DNA of 64,000 nucleotides from Methylomonas sp. LW13 (GCF_016865255.1 NZ_CP033381.1:4774001-4838000), one strand, 5' to 3'; numbered from the stretch's first letter, positions 1 through 8,476 are shown. Numbers and translations: made by a program. Notes: generated from the sequence alone by a model not told the origin.

Positions 1-1077
1 AAGGTAACGGGCAACACCGGTTAAAGGCTCTGCCTGGCTTTGCAATTGCAACTGTTTAGCCAGATATTTGGCAACACCGGTTGGCTTTGGCGCTTGTTGG
101 GCAGACGCAGCCTGCCTAGCCAGGTAACGCTCTACAGCGGAACCCTCAAATGCCAATTCCTCGGCCAATTCTTGCTGAGCATTTTGTTCTTGATTCAATT
201 GGGCCTCCGCTTTTTCCTGTTGAGCTAGTGCTTCCGCTGCAACATATCGGGCAATCAAAGCCGCAGCTGCCGCTTTTCTATCCGCGGCCGCCTGCTCCGC
301 CAAAAATTTAGCAACGCCGGTCAAAGGTGCCTGCTCTTTTAATAAGCGCTCCTGTTGAGCGACATACTTAGCCACACCGGTTACTAGTGGCGCATCTTTC
401 GCCAACAAAGCTTGCTTGGTGACGTATTTGCTCACACCAGTTGCGATTGGCGCGTCTTTTGCCAAGACATCTTGCTTCAACACATACTTGGCAACGCCGG
501 TAACCAATGGCGTCGAACCGCTCTGCATATTTTGCCGAATGACGTATTTAGCAACATTGGTCACCGCATGGTCTTCGCGATCATTTTTGGTAATGTATTT
601 AGAAACCCCAGTCACCGGCGCTTCTTTAGACAAAATCGACTGCTTGATCAGGTATTTGGCAACTCGAGTAACCGGATTTTCCGCTTGTTGAGTCAGATAT
701 TTATCGACACCCGTCGCAACCGGCTCGCTTTCGATCACCTCTTCAACAAGCTCTTCTACTACTTCGGCAACTTCTTCAATTTCTTCTTCTACTGTTTCCT
801 CGACAACCGGATCCACGACAGCCGCCTCTTCGACGGCTTGCCGAGCTTTTTCCAATTGCGCTTGCAAGGCTAGATATTTCGCCACCCCGGTCAACGGCTG
901 ACCGTTTTCGTCCAGCTCCGGCTTTGGCGGCTCAAGTTTTTGCAGATAACGGGCTACACCGGTCAATTGCGCGTCTTCGCTGTCGACACGAGAATAAGCT
1001 TCCGACCGACTATCACTACTGCTCGAATTGTCGAACAAAAAGCCGAATAAGCTATTCATCAAACTGTTTGTTGCCAT
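1..1077 (-). CDS. TGVxKYL tandem-repeat protein, C-terminus beyond the left edge
   Basis: The minus strand is open for 359 codons from an ATG at 1077 to the window edge, with no stop. No signal peptide or clear membrane helix is seen; residues 6-15 are a short hydrophobic stretch. A TGVAKYL-type motif recurs about 14 times: near residues 39, 63, 122, 137, 156, 173, 193, 213, 233, 252, 333 and 353, plus two weak copies near 274 and 313. Copies at 193-252 have a regular spacing of about 20 residues. A very acidic Glu/Val segment lies at about 82-117. The same motif occurs four times in the protein at 61418-62101. It follows tkt and a secreted FQPKV-motif gene, 79 bases away. I do not recognise the family. 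A role as a cytoplasmic multivalent docking protein is inference. Confidence 0.85.
   Translation of the reverse strand, partial: MATNSLMNSLFGFLFDNSSSSDSRSEAYSRVDSEDAQLTGVARYLQKLEPPKPELDENGQPLTGVAKYLALQAQLEKARQAVEEAAVVDPVVEETVEEEIEEVAEVVEELVEEVIESEPVATGVDKYLTQQAENPVTRVAKYLIKQSILSKEAPVTGVSKYITKNDREDHAVTNVAKYVIRQNMQSGSTPLVTGVAKYVLKQDVLAKDAPIATGVSKYVTKQALLAKDAPLVTGVAKYVAQQERLLKEQAPLTGVAKFLAEQAAADRKAAAAALIARYVAAEALAQQEKAEAQLNQEQNAQQELAEELAFEGSAVERYLARQAASAQQAPKPTGVAKYLAKQLQLQSQAEPLTGVARYL
63..963 (-). repeat. In-frame coding repeats for TGVxKYL motifs
   Basis: On the plus strand the repeats appear as recurring blocks resembling 'gcaacaccggt' followed by variable DNA. They keep frame with the minus-strand gene. 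Three successive units near codons 192-252 are about 60 to 63 bases long with similar linkers (KQ-x-LLAKDAP type); other linkers are longer and divergent. This is a degenerate protein-level repeat, not a perfect DNA satellite. Confidence 0.7.
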
Positions 1078-1156
1078 TTGAGAATACTCCTGAATGTAAT
1101 AATTGTTATGTGTCTAAACGACGAGTTCATCAAATTCACGGTATAGCCTAAAAATA

Positions 1157-1441
1157 CTAGGAACCGGCCGCGCTGAATACTACTTTAGGCTGAAAACTGG
1201 CTGCCGGGTACTTGGCATCAACTTCTGACGTCGGCTCCTGCTTTGCTTCGGCGCAAGGCGCACTAGCATTACTGGTAGCGGCGACCGGAGAACTGGCCTT
1301 GGCTACCTCCGCAATAGCAGGATCTCTGTAGAGAACCTTAGGTTGAAAATCCGCGGCAGGATATTCCTGGGCACTGACAGCAGCCGATGCAGCAAACAGC
1401 AAGCCCGTTAAAAACTTCTTAATCAATTGCGTGTTTATCAT
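1157..1441 (-). CDS. Small secreted protein with two YPAADFQPKV motifs
   Basis: 94 residues. The N-terminus (charged start, hydrophobic core to about residue 20, then AVSAQ) is a Sec signal peptide, probably cleaved near residue 24. The mature protein of about 70 residues is mostly two copies of one motif: YPAADFQPKVLY at 27-38 and YPAASFQPKVVF at 78-89, joined by an Ala/Ser/Glu linker with a single Cys at 63. The protein ends just after the second copy. The same paired motif, also after a signal peptide, begins the membrane protein at 61418-62101. An AAGGTGG ribosome site precedes the ATG. It lies 77 bases downstream of tkt. No known family recognised; likely periplasmic. Confidence 0.85.
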   Translation of the reverse strand: MINTQLIKKFLTGLLFAASAAVSAQEYPAADFQPKVLYRDPAIAEVAKASSPVAATSNASAPCAEAKQEPTSEVDAKYPAASFQPKVVFSAAGS

Positions 1442-1471
1442 GATTCCACCTTACTCTATTGATTAAAGACG

Positions 1472-1502
1472 GGCCTGCCGGCAAACTCGTCACCGACAGG
1501 CC
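1472..1502 (-). terminator. Hairpin between tkt and the FQPKV gene
   Basis: Ten-base inverted repeat (GGCCTGCCGG at 1472-1481, CCGACAGGCC at 1493-1502, one G-U pair) with an 11-base loop, directly after the tkt stop. On the minus strand it is followed by CGTCTTT, a poor U-tract, so it may reduce readthrough or stabilise the tkt 3' end rather than terminate fully. Confidence 0.5.
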
Positions 1503-1518
1503 TTTCACTTAGCGCCTA

Positions 1519-3534
1519 TTAAAGCACAGCTTCCACATTAGCGACGACATTGTCCACGGTAAAGCCGAACTCTTTGAAGAGCTGACCTGCCGGGGCCGAT
1601 TCGCCGAAACGGTCCAATCCTACGACTCTACCCGCGCTGCCGGCGTATTTCCACCAGCTGTCGGTTACTCCCGCTTCTACTACCACGCGCTGGGTCACGC
1701 TTGGCGGCAATACGCTGTCTTTGTAAGCTTGATCTTGCGCTTCGAAGACGTTGGTAGACGGTAGTGACACCACGCGGATTTTTTTGCCTTTCGCGCTCAA
1801 TGCGTCAGCGGCTTTCAACGCCAATTCCACTTCGGAACCGGTGGCAATGATGATCGCGTCCGGCGCGCCGTCGCTGTCTTTCAGGATGTAGCCCCCTTTG
1901 CTGATCGCGTCAATTTGTGCGGCGGTGCGAGGCACGTGCGGCAGGTTTTGACGAGAGAAGATCAGGGTGCTCGGTCCATCTTGACGTTCGATAGCGGCTT
2001 TCCAGCAAACGGCCGACTCGACGGCGTCGCAAGGACGCCAGACGTGCATGTTGGGAATCATGCGCAGGGTGGCGGTTTGTTCGACCGGTTGGTGGGTCGG
2101 GCCGTCTTCGCCCAGACCAATGGAGTCGTGGGTGTAAACGAAGATGGTCGGGATTTTCATCAACGCGGCCATGCGCAGGGCGTTACGGGCGTATTCCGAG
2201 AACATCAGGAAGGTGGCGCCGTAGGGTTTGAAGCCGCCGTGCAGGGTGATGCCGTTCATGATGGCGGACATACCGAATTCACGCACACCGTAGTAGGCGT
2301 AGTTGCCGTCGAAGCCCGGTTGGTTGACGTCTTTGCAGCCGGACCACAGGGTCAGGTTGGAGCCCGCCAAGTCGGCAGAGCCGCCCAGCAGTTCGGGCAA
2401 CAAGGGGCCAAAGCCGTTCAAGGTGTTTTGTGAGGCTTTGCGGCTGGCGATGGTTTCGCCTTTGGCATCCACCGCAGCGATAAACGCTTTGGATTTTTCA
2501 GCCCAATCGGCAGGCAGTTGGTTTTTGATCACGCGACGTTCAAATTCGGCCGCGAGTTCAGGATGTGCGGCTTTGTAAGCGGCAAATTTGGCGTTCCAGG
2601 CGCTTTCCAGCGTGGCTCCTTTGGCGTTGGCATCCCAACCGGCTTTGATGTCAGCAGGAATGTCGAACGGCGCATGCGGCCAACCCAGGTTTTCACGGGT
2701 CAAGGCAATTTCAGCTTCACCTAAGGCTGCACCATGGCATTCTTCTTTGCCTTGTTTGTTCGGCGAACCGAAGCCGATGGTGGTTTGGCAGCAGATGATA
2801 GAAGGCTTGTCGGTGACTTTTTTGGCTTCTTCAATCGCGGCTTTGACGGCGTCGGGGTTGTGGCCGTCGACTTTAGGAATGACATGCCAGCCGTAGGCTT
2901 CAAAGCGTTTCGGAGTGTCGTCGAGGAACCAGCCGGCAACGTTGCCATGACCACGGACTTCGCCGTCGATGGAGATGTTGTTGTCGTCGTAGAAGGCGAT
3001 CAGTTTACCCAGTTTCATGGAGCCGGCCAGGGAGCAGGCTTCGTGGGAGATACCTTCCATCAAGCAACCGTCACCCAGGAATACGTAGGTGTGGTGGTCG
3101 ACGATGTCGTGACCGGGACGGTTGAATTGGCCGGCCAGGGTGCGTTCGGCCAAGGCGAAACCGACGGCATTGGTGATGCCTTGTCCCAAGGGCCCTGTGG
3201 TGGTTTCCACACCTTCGGTGTAACCGTATTCAGGGTGTCCTGGGGTTTGCGAGTGCAGTTGGCGGAACTGTTTCAGTTCTTCGATCGGCAGGTTGTAGCC
3301 AGCCAAGTGCAGCAAGGAATAAATCAGCATGGAGCCGTGACCGTTGGACAGGATGAAGCGGTCGCGGTTGGGCCATTTGGGGTTGCTGGGGTTGTGTTGC
3401 AGAAAATCATTCCACAATACTTCTGCGATGTCGGCCATCCCCATCGGGGCTCCGGGGTGACCGGAGTTGGCTTTCTGTACGGCGTCCATGCTAAGTGCGC
3501 GGATGGCGTTCGCTAAGTCTCGGCGCGAAGGCAT
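1519..3534 (-). CDS. tkt: Transketolase (copy 1)
   Basis: 671 residues, close to E. coli TktA (663). Transketolase moves two-carbon units between sugar phosphates with thiamine diphosphate and here regenerates ribulose 5-phosphate for the RuMP cycle. Visible hallmarks: SGHPGAP near 24-30, NGHG near 64-67, the GDG...NN cofactor motif at 154-156 and 185-186, and the pyrimidine-domain segment [18 protein letters not shown] at 3534 ([14 protein letters not shown]) is chosen because AAAGGAG lies just upstream and it aligns with E. coli; the frame is open to 3639. Compared with TktA there is a short insertion around residues 194-200 (RGHGNVA). It follows hps by 148 bases. Identical by eye to the partial copy at 62173-64000 except next to the stop codon. 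Confidence 0.97.
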   Translation of the reverse strand: MPSRRDLANAIRALSMDAVQKANSGHPGAPMGMADIAEVLWNDFLQHNPSNPKWPNRDRFILSNGHGSMLIYSLLHLAGYNLPIEELKQFRQLHSQTPGHPEYGYTEGVETTTGPLGQGITNAVGFALAERTLAGQFNRPGHDIVDHHTYVFLGDGCLMEGISHEACSLAGSMKLGKLIAFYDDNNISIDGEVRGHGNVAGWFLDDTPKRFEAYGWHVIPKVDGHNPDAVKAAIEEAKKVTDKPSIICCQTTIGFGSPNKQGKEECHGAALGEAEIALTRENLGWPHAPFDIPADIKAGWDANAKGATLESAWNAKFAAYKAAHPELAAEFERRVIKNQLPADWAEKSKAFIAAVDAKGETIASRKASQNTLNGFGPLLPELLGGSADLAGSNLTLWSGCKDVNQPGFDGNYAYYGVREFGMSAIMNGITLHGGFKPYGATFLMFSEYARNALRMAALMKIPTIFVYTHDSIGLGEDGPTHQPVEQTATLRMIPNMHVWRPCDAVESAVCWKAAIERQDGPSTLIFSRQNLPHVPRTAAQIDAISKGGYILKDSDGAPDAIIIATGSEVELALKAADALSAKGKKIRVVSLPSTNVFEAQDQAYKDSVLPPSVTQRVVVEAGVTDSWWKYAGSAGRVVGLDRFGESAPAGQLFKEFGFTVDNVVANVEAVL
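1529..3346 (-). repeat. tkt: Long direct repeat, copy A (transketolase)
   Basis: About 1.8 kb matching 62183-64000 in the same orientation, offset 60654 bases. By eye I saw no difference inside the block, and translations in all frames agree. Similarity stops at the gene's 3' end: two substitutions in the last sense codons (both synonymous) and then unrelated flanks. The true length is unknown because copy B is cut by the window edge. Confidence 0.9.
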
Positions 3535-3617
3535 GTTTAATTCTCCTTTGAATCTGGTAGTGCGAGCCGGCTCGTGATCGGCCGTGCCCGGTAAAAACTG
3601 GGGGTTATAACGAACGA

Positions 3618-3647
3618 AAGGACGAGTGGCGCTAACCACCCGTCCTT
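3618..3647 (-). terminator. Hairpin between hps and tkt
   Basis: Twelve-base inverted repeat: AAGGACGAGTGG at 3618-3629, a six-base loop, and CCACCCGTCCTT at 3636-3647, with one G-U pair in the RNA. It lies after the hps stop and before tkt. The bases after it on the minus strand (TCGTTCGTT) are only moderately U-rich, so it may be an attenuator or an mRNA-stabilising hairpin giving more hps than tkt. Confidence 0.5.
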
Positions 3648-3682
3648 ATATTTCCTAACAAATAGGAATTGACAAAGCTGGT

Positions 3683-4330
3683 TTATGCAGCAGCAGCGTC
3701 AACCAGTTCGCGGATTTCGCGAGCAGCTGTTGCTGGGCATGGTGCGCCATAGATAGCAGCACCAACCACGATGATGTTAGCGCCAGCTTCAACGACTTGT
3801 TGAACAGTCGCTTGTTTGATACCGCCGGCAACAGAAATACGTACGCCCAAGCCCAAACGAGCGATGTCGTTCAAGTCGCCAAATGGGGTTTGGCCTGCCG
3901 CTTGTGCATCCAAACCGGTGTGAATACCGACGATTTGCGCGCCCAATTTAACAGACTCTCTCGCGCACTCTGCTTTGTCAGCCACGTTGATCAAGTCGAT
4001 TTGGGTTTCGGCAGCGTGTTTTTTTGCTGCTTTGATAACGCCAGCGATAGTGGCCAAACCAGATACGCCCAGCACGGTGCAGATGTCTGCGCCTGCAGCG
4101 TAGAAAGCGCCTGCTTCGTATTCGCCTGCGTCCATAGTTTTCAAGTCAACCAACAACAATTTGTCTGGGTAACGTTGTCTCAGTTCTTTGACCAGGTTGA
4201 TACCGTTATATTTAATGCAAGGAGTGCCGATTTCAAAAATATCGACATAAGGCGCTACTTTATCAGCCAATTCGACAGTTTGGTTGAAATCCAGTGAATC
4301 CAACGCCATTTGAATTAATGGTCTTGCCAT
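3683..4330 (-). CDS. hxlA: 3-hexulose-6-phosphate synthase
   Basis: 215 residues, the usual length. It condenses formaldehyde with ribulose 5-phosphate to 3-hexulose 6-phosphate, the entry step of the RuMP pathway, in the cytoplasm. It belongs to the OMP decarboxylase-like barrel superfamily: the DxKxxD metal/catalytic motif is at 62-67 (VDLKTMDAG), with the phosphate-binding end VAGGIK and NIIVVGAAIYGA. GGAG lies upstream of the ATG. No 6-phospho-3-hexuloisomerase gene is next to it; tkt follows instead, so the isomerase must be elsewhere. A good sigma-70-like promoter lies about 135 bases upstream. Confidence 0.96.
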   Translation of the reverse strand: MARPLIQMALDSLDFNQTVELADKVAPYVDIFEIGTPCIKYNGINLVKELRQRYPDKLLLVDLKTMDAGEYEAGAFYAAGADICTVLGVSGLATIAGVIKAAKKHAAETQIDLINVADKAECARESVKLGAQIVGIHTGLDAQAAGQTPFGDLNDIARLGLGVRISVAGGIKQATVQQVVEAGANIIVVGAAIYGAPCPATAAREIRELVDAAAA

Positions 4331-4464
4331 ATTTATGTGCTCCGATTGTTATAGTTACAGTTATTGTTTTAAGACCCACCCCCCAACCAAACACCATTTT
4401 CAGGTCTTTAAGTCGAGAGCGCCGCAAGCCTTTGTCGATGGGCATTTTTCGCGAGTGCGGCAAC

Positions 4465-4492
4465 TCTAAATCAGAATAAGGCACCCTGTCAA
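4465..4492 (-). promoter_or_regulatory. Sigma-70-like promoter for hps
   Basis: Read on the minus strand: a perfect -35 TTGACA (4487-4492), 16-base spacer, and -10 TTTAGA (4465-4470). Transcription would start near 4458, leaving a leader of about 128 bases before hps. The 220-base gap between ubiX and hps holds no other gene. Confidence 0.5.
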
Positions 4493-4550
4493 TTGAAGAC
4501 CGACTATTTACCCGGCAAAAACCCCGTATTTAGTCGAGACCGATAAAAAC

Positions 4551-5132
4551 TTAACCGCCCAGACCCGTCCAAGACTTGAATAGCCCCGTCGCGTCAACCC
4601 CAAACATATCCAGAATTCGCCCCACCCCCTCATCAACCATTGCCCGCACGGAATCGGTCTTGTTGTAAAAAGCCGGCATCGGCGGATAGATAATCCCGCC
4701 CATTTCCGTAACGCTGGCCATATTGCGGATATGCGCCAAATTTAACGGGGTCTCGCGGGGCACCAGTACCGTTTTGCGGCGCTCTTTCAACGCCACGTCC
4801 GCCGCTCTGGAAATCAAGTTATCGCCAAACCCATGCGCTACCGCCGCCAGCGTCTTCATCGAACACGGCGCAATCACCACGCCTTCGGTCTTGAAAGAGC
4901 CGCTGGCAATACAGGAAGCAATATCGTTTATGCCATGCGTAACATTCGCCAGCTCATACAAAGCAGCCCGATCCATATCCAGTTCGTATTTCAGGTTAAC
5001 CAAGCCGGCGGACGATACCACCAGATGCGTTTCCCATTCGTCTTGCTCTCGCAATATTTGCAGCATCCTGACGCCGTAAATAGCCCCGGTAGCACCGGTC
5101 ATGCCGATGACCAGTCGTTTTTTATTGCTCAT
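4551..5132 (-). CDS. ubiX: UbiX flavin prenyltransferase
   Basis: 193 residues. UbiX makes the prenylated FMN cofactor used by UbiD decarboxylases, needed in ubiquinone synthesis. Motifs: GMTGATGAIYG at 10-20 (FMN binding), APCSMKT at 88-94 and VPRETPL at 124-130, all typical. It starts 11 bases after the stop of the proline iminopeptidase gene, so the two are probably co-transcribed. No ubiD is in the window. Confidence 0.93.
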   Translation of the reverse strand: MSNKKRLVIGMTGATGAIYGVRMLQILREQDEWETHLVVSSAGLVNLKYELDMDRAALYELANVTHGINDIASCIASGSFKTEGVVIAPCSMKTLAAVAHGFGDNLISRAADVALKERRKTVLVPRETPLNLAHIRNMASVTEMGGIIYPPMPAFYNKTDSVRAMVDEGVGRILDMFGVDATGLFKSWTGLGG

Positions 5133-5143
5133 AATGCCCTTGT

Positions 5144-6088
5144 CTACGCTAAAAGCCTGGCCATCTCATCAGTCGCGGATACTAACGCATCGATCATTTC
5201 GTCGCCCCGCGCAATGTGGCCGGCATTAGGCAGCACTACGTAACGAGATTGCGGTAAGGCCTGACGCAGGCGCCAACCGGCTTCTATAGGACAGGTCAAA
5301 TCGTTTCTGCCGTGAATGATGATAGTTGGTATCGACTGTAACGCCGCACAGTTTTCCAGGATTTGATTTTCGCGGATGAAATAATCATGGATGGCATAAG
5401 ACAATTCCATTTTTACTTGCCGTAGCATTTGCTCGCTAACCGACTCCATACTTTCCAGATAGTCATTCCCCAGCGCCACTTGCCCGCTCCAGGCTTGCCA
5501 TTGTTGAGCAGCACGTTTAGCTACATCCTGATCGGCACCAAAAATCGCCTCCACCAATCGCTCCAGGACATTGGCATCCGGCAAATTGGGCAAAGCATCC
5601 AGCAAGATCTGCCAGCGTTCAGGGTAGATTTTATTGACGCCGTTTCCCAGAAACCACTCCATATCGGCCTGCCGCGCTAAAAACACGCCGCGCAAGATCA
5701 TAGCCAGCACCTGTGTCGGATGCTGCTGAGCATAAAGCAAAGCCAACGTACCACCCCAGGAACCGCCGAATAACAACCAGCTATCAATCCGTAATTGCGT
5801 GCGGATACGCTCCATATCGGCCAGCAAATCCTGAGTGGTATTGCCTTGCAATTCACCAAACGGCTCGGATAACCCGCAGCCACGCTGGTCCATCAGGATA
5901 ATGTGGTAGCGCTCGGGATCGAAAAACCGCCGATGATCCGGCTTGGTGCCGGAACACGGGCCGCCATGCAAAAAAATCGCCGGAATACCGGCCGGATTGC
6001 CGGATTGCTCGACATAGACGCGATGCTCGCTATCGGTTTCCAGAAAAAAGGTATGGAACGGCGAAATATCCGGATAGAGGGTTTTCAT
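5144..6088 (-). CDS. pip: Proline iminopeptidase
   Basis: 314 residues, alpha/beta hydrolase fold, peptidase family S33. It removes N-terminal proline from peptides. Motifs: oxyanion region HGGP at 41-44, DQRGCGLS at 67-74, nucleophile elbow GGSWGGT at 108-114 with Ser110, and a C-terminal NAGH supplying the catalytic His. It lies upstream of ubiX by 11 bases. Confidence 0.9.
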   Translation of the reverse strand: MKTLYPDISPFHTFFLETDSEHRVYVEQSGNPAGIPAIFLHGGPCSGTKPDHRRFFDPERYHIILMDQRGCGLSEPFGELQGNTTQDLLADMERIRTQLRIDSWLLFGGSWGGTLALLYAQQHPTQVLAMILRGVFLARQADMEWFLGNGVNKIYPERWQILLDALPNLPDANVLERLVEAIFGADQDVAKRAAQQWQAWSGQVALGNDYLESMESVSEQMLRQVKMELSYAIHDYFIRENQILENCAALQSIPTIIIHGRNDLTCPIEAGWRLRQALPQSRYVVLPNAGHIARGDEMIDALVSATDEMARLLA

Positions 6089-6102
6089 TGTTTTTCATCC
6101 AT

Positions 6103-6135
6103 AAAAAAAGGGAAGGCTGTGACACCTTCCCTTTT
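6103..6135 (-). terminator. Rho-independent terminator of the outer-membrane protein gene
   Basis: Minus strand: AAAAGGGAAGG, 8-base loop, CCTTCCCTTTTTTT, lying 21 bases after the stop of the 6157-7059 gene. Strong stem plus U-tract. Confidence 0.85.
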
Positions 6136-6156
6136 GCATGCTAACTAAGTGTTAAC

Positions 6157-7059
6157 TTAGAATTTGAAACCTAAGTAACCGCCAGCACTGAAACCGTCGG
6201 TAGGTGTACCGTCCAATTTGCTGGTGGAGTAGTGGTAACGCACGTCTGAACCCAATACGATGCCTCTGAAGATGTCATATTCGGCGCCAGCACCGAAGTT
6301 CATACCGGCATTCAACACGGAAACCGCGTTGGAAGGCACGCCCAGAATGTTGATATCCAGACCGACAGGAATCAACCAAGGACGGAATTTGCTGCCGTGC
6401 ATGAATTTGATTTTTGGAGAAGCATTGATTCTCAAGCGAGCATCGGTTGCTTGAGTGTCATCAGTAATCGCCGTTGCATTGAGAGACGGTACATAGTAAC
6501 CACTCGACACAGTGTTTGCACCAGTACCGTACTGAGCATATTCAATACCCAACTCAATAGCGAAAGAGGTGTCATCCACCAATCCGAACAAATCGTTGTT
6601 CACGTTAAAATCAAACGCACCACCGAAGTAAAAACCTTCGTTGTTTTGGTTGTTGGATAAGAATGCGCCATTATGGGTTGGAAAAACAGTACTTCCTCTA
6701 GCGTGATCCAAAGCTTGCCAACCGCCACGAACCGCCACCAAGTTATCTTTTGCAGACGCTTGTGCAGGAGTTGACTTAACAGACGCCATCCATTGATCCA
6801 ACTCTTGAACTTTTGCATTCGCAGCAGTGGAGCTGGCAGATGAAGATTTAACGCGGCTCAATTCAGCTTGCATGGCTTGCATTTGCTCAGCCATTTGTTG
6901 CATTTGCGCTTCCAGAGCTTCGGTTTTTCTGGCGGCAGCGTCAGCGACGCGCTCGGCACTGGAACCGGCAGCTTGGGCTTGTGGGGCAATGAATGCTCCA
7001 GCCATTGTTAAAGACGCTGCGGCAACACCCAGCGCTAATTTGCTTTTAGTAAAACTCAT
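6157..7059 (-). CDS. Outer-membrane beta-barrel protein with N-terminal coiled coil
   Basis: 300 residues. A signal peptide (SKLALGVAAASLTMAGA... ending APQAQA) is followed by a predicted coiled coil rich in Ala, Glu, Gln and Met (about residues 35-75, ALEAQMQQMAEQMQAMQAEL), then a C-terminal half alternating aromatic and polar residues that ends GGYLGFKF, the terminal-Phe signal of barrel proteins. The frame is open from a TTG at 7074, but the ATG at 7059 has GGGGGAAC just upstream and starts the signal peptide better. It has its own promoter and terminator, suggesting a strongly expressed single gene. The coiled-coil-plus-barrel plan resembles SLH-less trimeric porins, but I cannot name the family. 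Confidence 0.85.
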   Translation of the reverse strand: MSFTKSKLALGVAAASLTMAGAFIAPQAQAAGSSAERVADAAARKTEALEAQMQQMAEQMQAMQAELSRVKSSSASSTAANAKVQELDQWMASVKSTPAQASAKDNLVAVRGGWQALDHARGSTVFPTHNGAFLSNNQNNEGFYFGGAFDFNVNNDLFGLVDDTSFAIELGIEYAQYGTGANTVSSGYYVPSLNATAITDDTQATDARLRINASPKIKFMHGSKFRPWLIPVGLDINILGVPSNAVSVLNAGMNFGAGAEYDIFRGIVLGSDVRYHYSTSKLDGTPTDGFSAGGYLGFKF

Positions 7060-7372
7060 TGTTGTTCCCCCCAAGGGTAATTATTGTTAAGACTGAATAG
7101 CTTTAAAGCAACACAGGATTTCTTCACGTGGGCAATAATAGCAGCAAAACACTAGCCTTACAAGTTTTAAGTCTATTTTTTTTACTCAAAAAATTTGTTT
7201 TATATCAATAAGATACAAATACTTTGTAAACTATAATCCATATTTGTCAAAAATTAACAACAGCCATTTGCTTTTTCACACACCCATAGACAATCGGCAA
7301 ACCCTATCAAAATAAGCCGCCTTCGTGTTACCTTAAAAAAGCCTTCTTACACCCGTTTTCCTCGGCATTTGC
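7060..7372. other. AT-rich divergent intergenic region
   Basis: About 313 bases between the outer-membrane protein gene and thiO. It contains the minus-strand promoter at 7135-7163 and A/T tracts around 7170-7260. I see no ORF, RNA gene or clear plus-strand promoter for thiO. Confidence 0.6.
7135..7163 (-). promoter_or_regulatory. Sigma-70-like promoter of the outer-membrane protein gene
   Basis: Minus strand: -35 TTGTAA (7158-7163), 17-base spacer, -10 TATTAT (7135-7140). The predicted start near 7128 gives a leader of about 69 bases. Confidence 0.55.
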
Positions 7373-8476
7373 ATGACCACACACCTGGATATTCTGATCA
7401 TCGGCGGCGGTATCAGCGGCCTATTAGCCGCTCGCGAACTGCGCCTGGCTGGCCGCGACGTCACCATCCTCGACAAATCCAAACCGGGCCAGGAATCCTC
7501 ATGGGCCGGCGGCGGCATTTTGCTGCCGATTTATCCCTGGCGCCAAGCCGCAGCGATCTCTGATTTAGCGGTCAACAGCTTAAAAAAATACCCAGCCTTA
7601 AGCCGGGACCTGCTCGCCGCGACCGGTATCGACCCAGAATGGTATGACTGCGGCATGCTGATCTGCAAAAACCCGGACTACGCACAAGCCATAGAATGGT
7701 GTGAGCAGTACCGCATCGACTATCAGCCGGCCGCAATGGCCTTGACCGAGCCGTTTAACAGCGAACTCGACCAACCACTATGGCTGCCGGGAATTGCCCA
7801 AGCCCGCAATCCCAGATTATTAAAATCGCTCCACGCTTACTTAATACAAGCCGGCGTGAAATTTCTCGATAGTACCGAAATTCGCAAGACCGGCATCGCC
7901 AACCACCGAGTTGAGCGCATTGACACCAACAACGGTACCCACACCGCTCAACACCTGATCGTCAGCGCCGGGGCCTGGACCACCGATTTAATGCGGGATT
8001 TATTACCGGATTGGCCGGTAGACCTGCAAATCAAGCCGGTCAGAGGCCAGATGCTGCTGTTCGACGCCACGCCAACAACCTTGCCTTATATGGTATTGGA
8101 CGGCGATCAATATTTGATCCCGCGCCGTGACGGCAAAATCCTGGCGGGCAGCACCGTGGAGCAAGCCGGCTTTCACAAAGTCACCACAGAAGACGCCAAG
8201 CAACAGCTTTACCAATTCGCTACCAAATTACTGCCGACCTTGAAAAACTATCCGGTTTGCCATCATTGGGCCGGTTTGCGTCCCGGCAGCCCGCAAGGCA
8301 TCCCGACTATCGGCCAGCATCCGGACCTTGAAAATCTCAGCATCAATGCCGGCCATTTTAGAAATGGCTTGGTGATGGGCCCGGCATCCGCAAAACTGTT
8401 GACCGATCTGATATTGCAGCGCCCCACCGAAATTGACCCGACCCCGTATTCGCTAACTCGAGCAACCGCGCCATGA
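7373..8476 (+). CDS. thiO: Glycine oxidase ThiO (FAD-dependent)
   Basis: 367 residues, D-amino-acid-oxidase-like flavoprotein. ThiO oxidises glycine to the imine used to build the thiazole ring of thiamine. The FAD-binding GGGISG is at 11-16, followed by [11 protein letters not shown], the typical ThiO segment; the C-terminal [14 protein letters not shown] and [13 protein letters not shown] are also family features. It overlaps pyrD by 4 bases (ATGA), so the two are translationally coupled. Thiamine supply is relevant to the transketolases, but no other thi genes are present. Confidence 0.9.
   Translation: MTTHLDILIIGGGISGLLAARELRLAGRDVTILDKSKPGQESSWAGGGILLPIYPWRQAAAISDLAVNSLKKYPALSRDLLAATGIDPEWYDCGMLICKNPDYAQAIEWCEQYRIDYQPAAMALTEPFNSELDQPLWLPGIAQARNPRLLKSLHAYLIQAGVKFLDSTEIRKTGIANHRVERIDTNNGTHTAQHLIVSAGAWTTDLMRDLLPDWPVDLQIKPVRGQMLLFDATPTTLPYMVLDGDQYLIPRRDGKILAGSTVEQAGFHKVTTEDAKQQLYQFATKLLPTLKNYPVCHHWAGLRPGSPQGIPTIGQHPDLENLSINAGHFRNGLVMGPASAKLLTDLILQRPTEIDPTPYSLTRATAP

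Noticed and set aside
1-1000. Regularly recurring short DNA blocks resembling a CRISPR array or satellite
   Set aside because: Blocks are degenerate, unevenly spaced and keep codon frame; they encode TGVxKYL motifs. No cas genes are near.
40-1151. Several plus-strand open frames over the left-end repeat gene
   Set aside because: They are antisense to the 359-codon minus-strand frame, whose in-frame motif repeats and coding quality explain the DNA.
2303-2954. Possible assembly duplication of the tkt region
   Set aside because: Flanking genes differ and the last codons carry synonymous differences, so two real loci are more likely; only long reads could settle it fully.
1915-3516. Long plus-strand open frames (up to 260 codons) over transketolase
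   Set aside because: They are antisense shadows of tkt in GC-rich codon use; the same appear over copy 2.
3683-4330. Orotidine 5-phosphate decarboxylase or 3-keto-L-gulonate-6-phosphate decarboxylase
   Set aside because: Same superfamily, but length, sequence and the tkt neighbour fit hexulose phosphate synthase.
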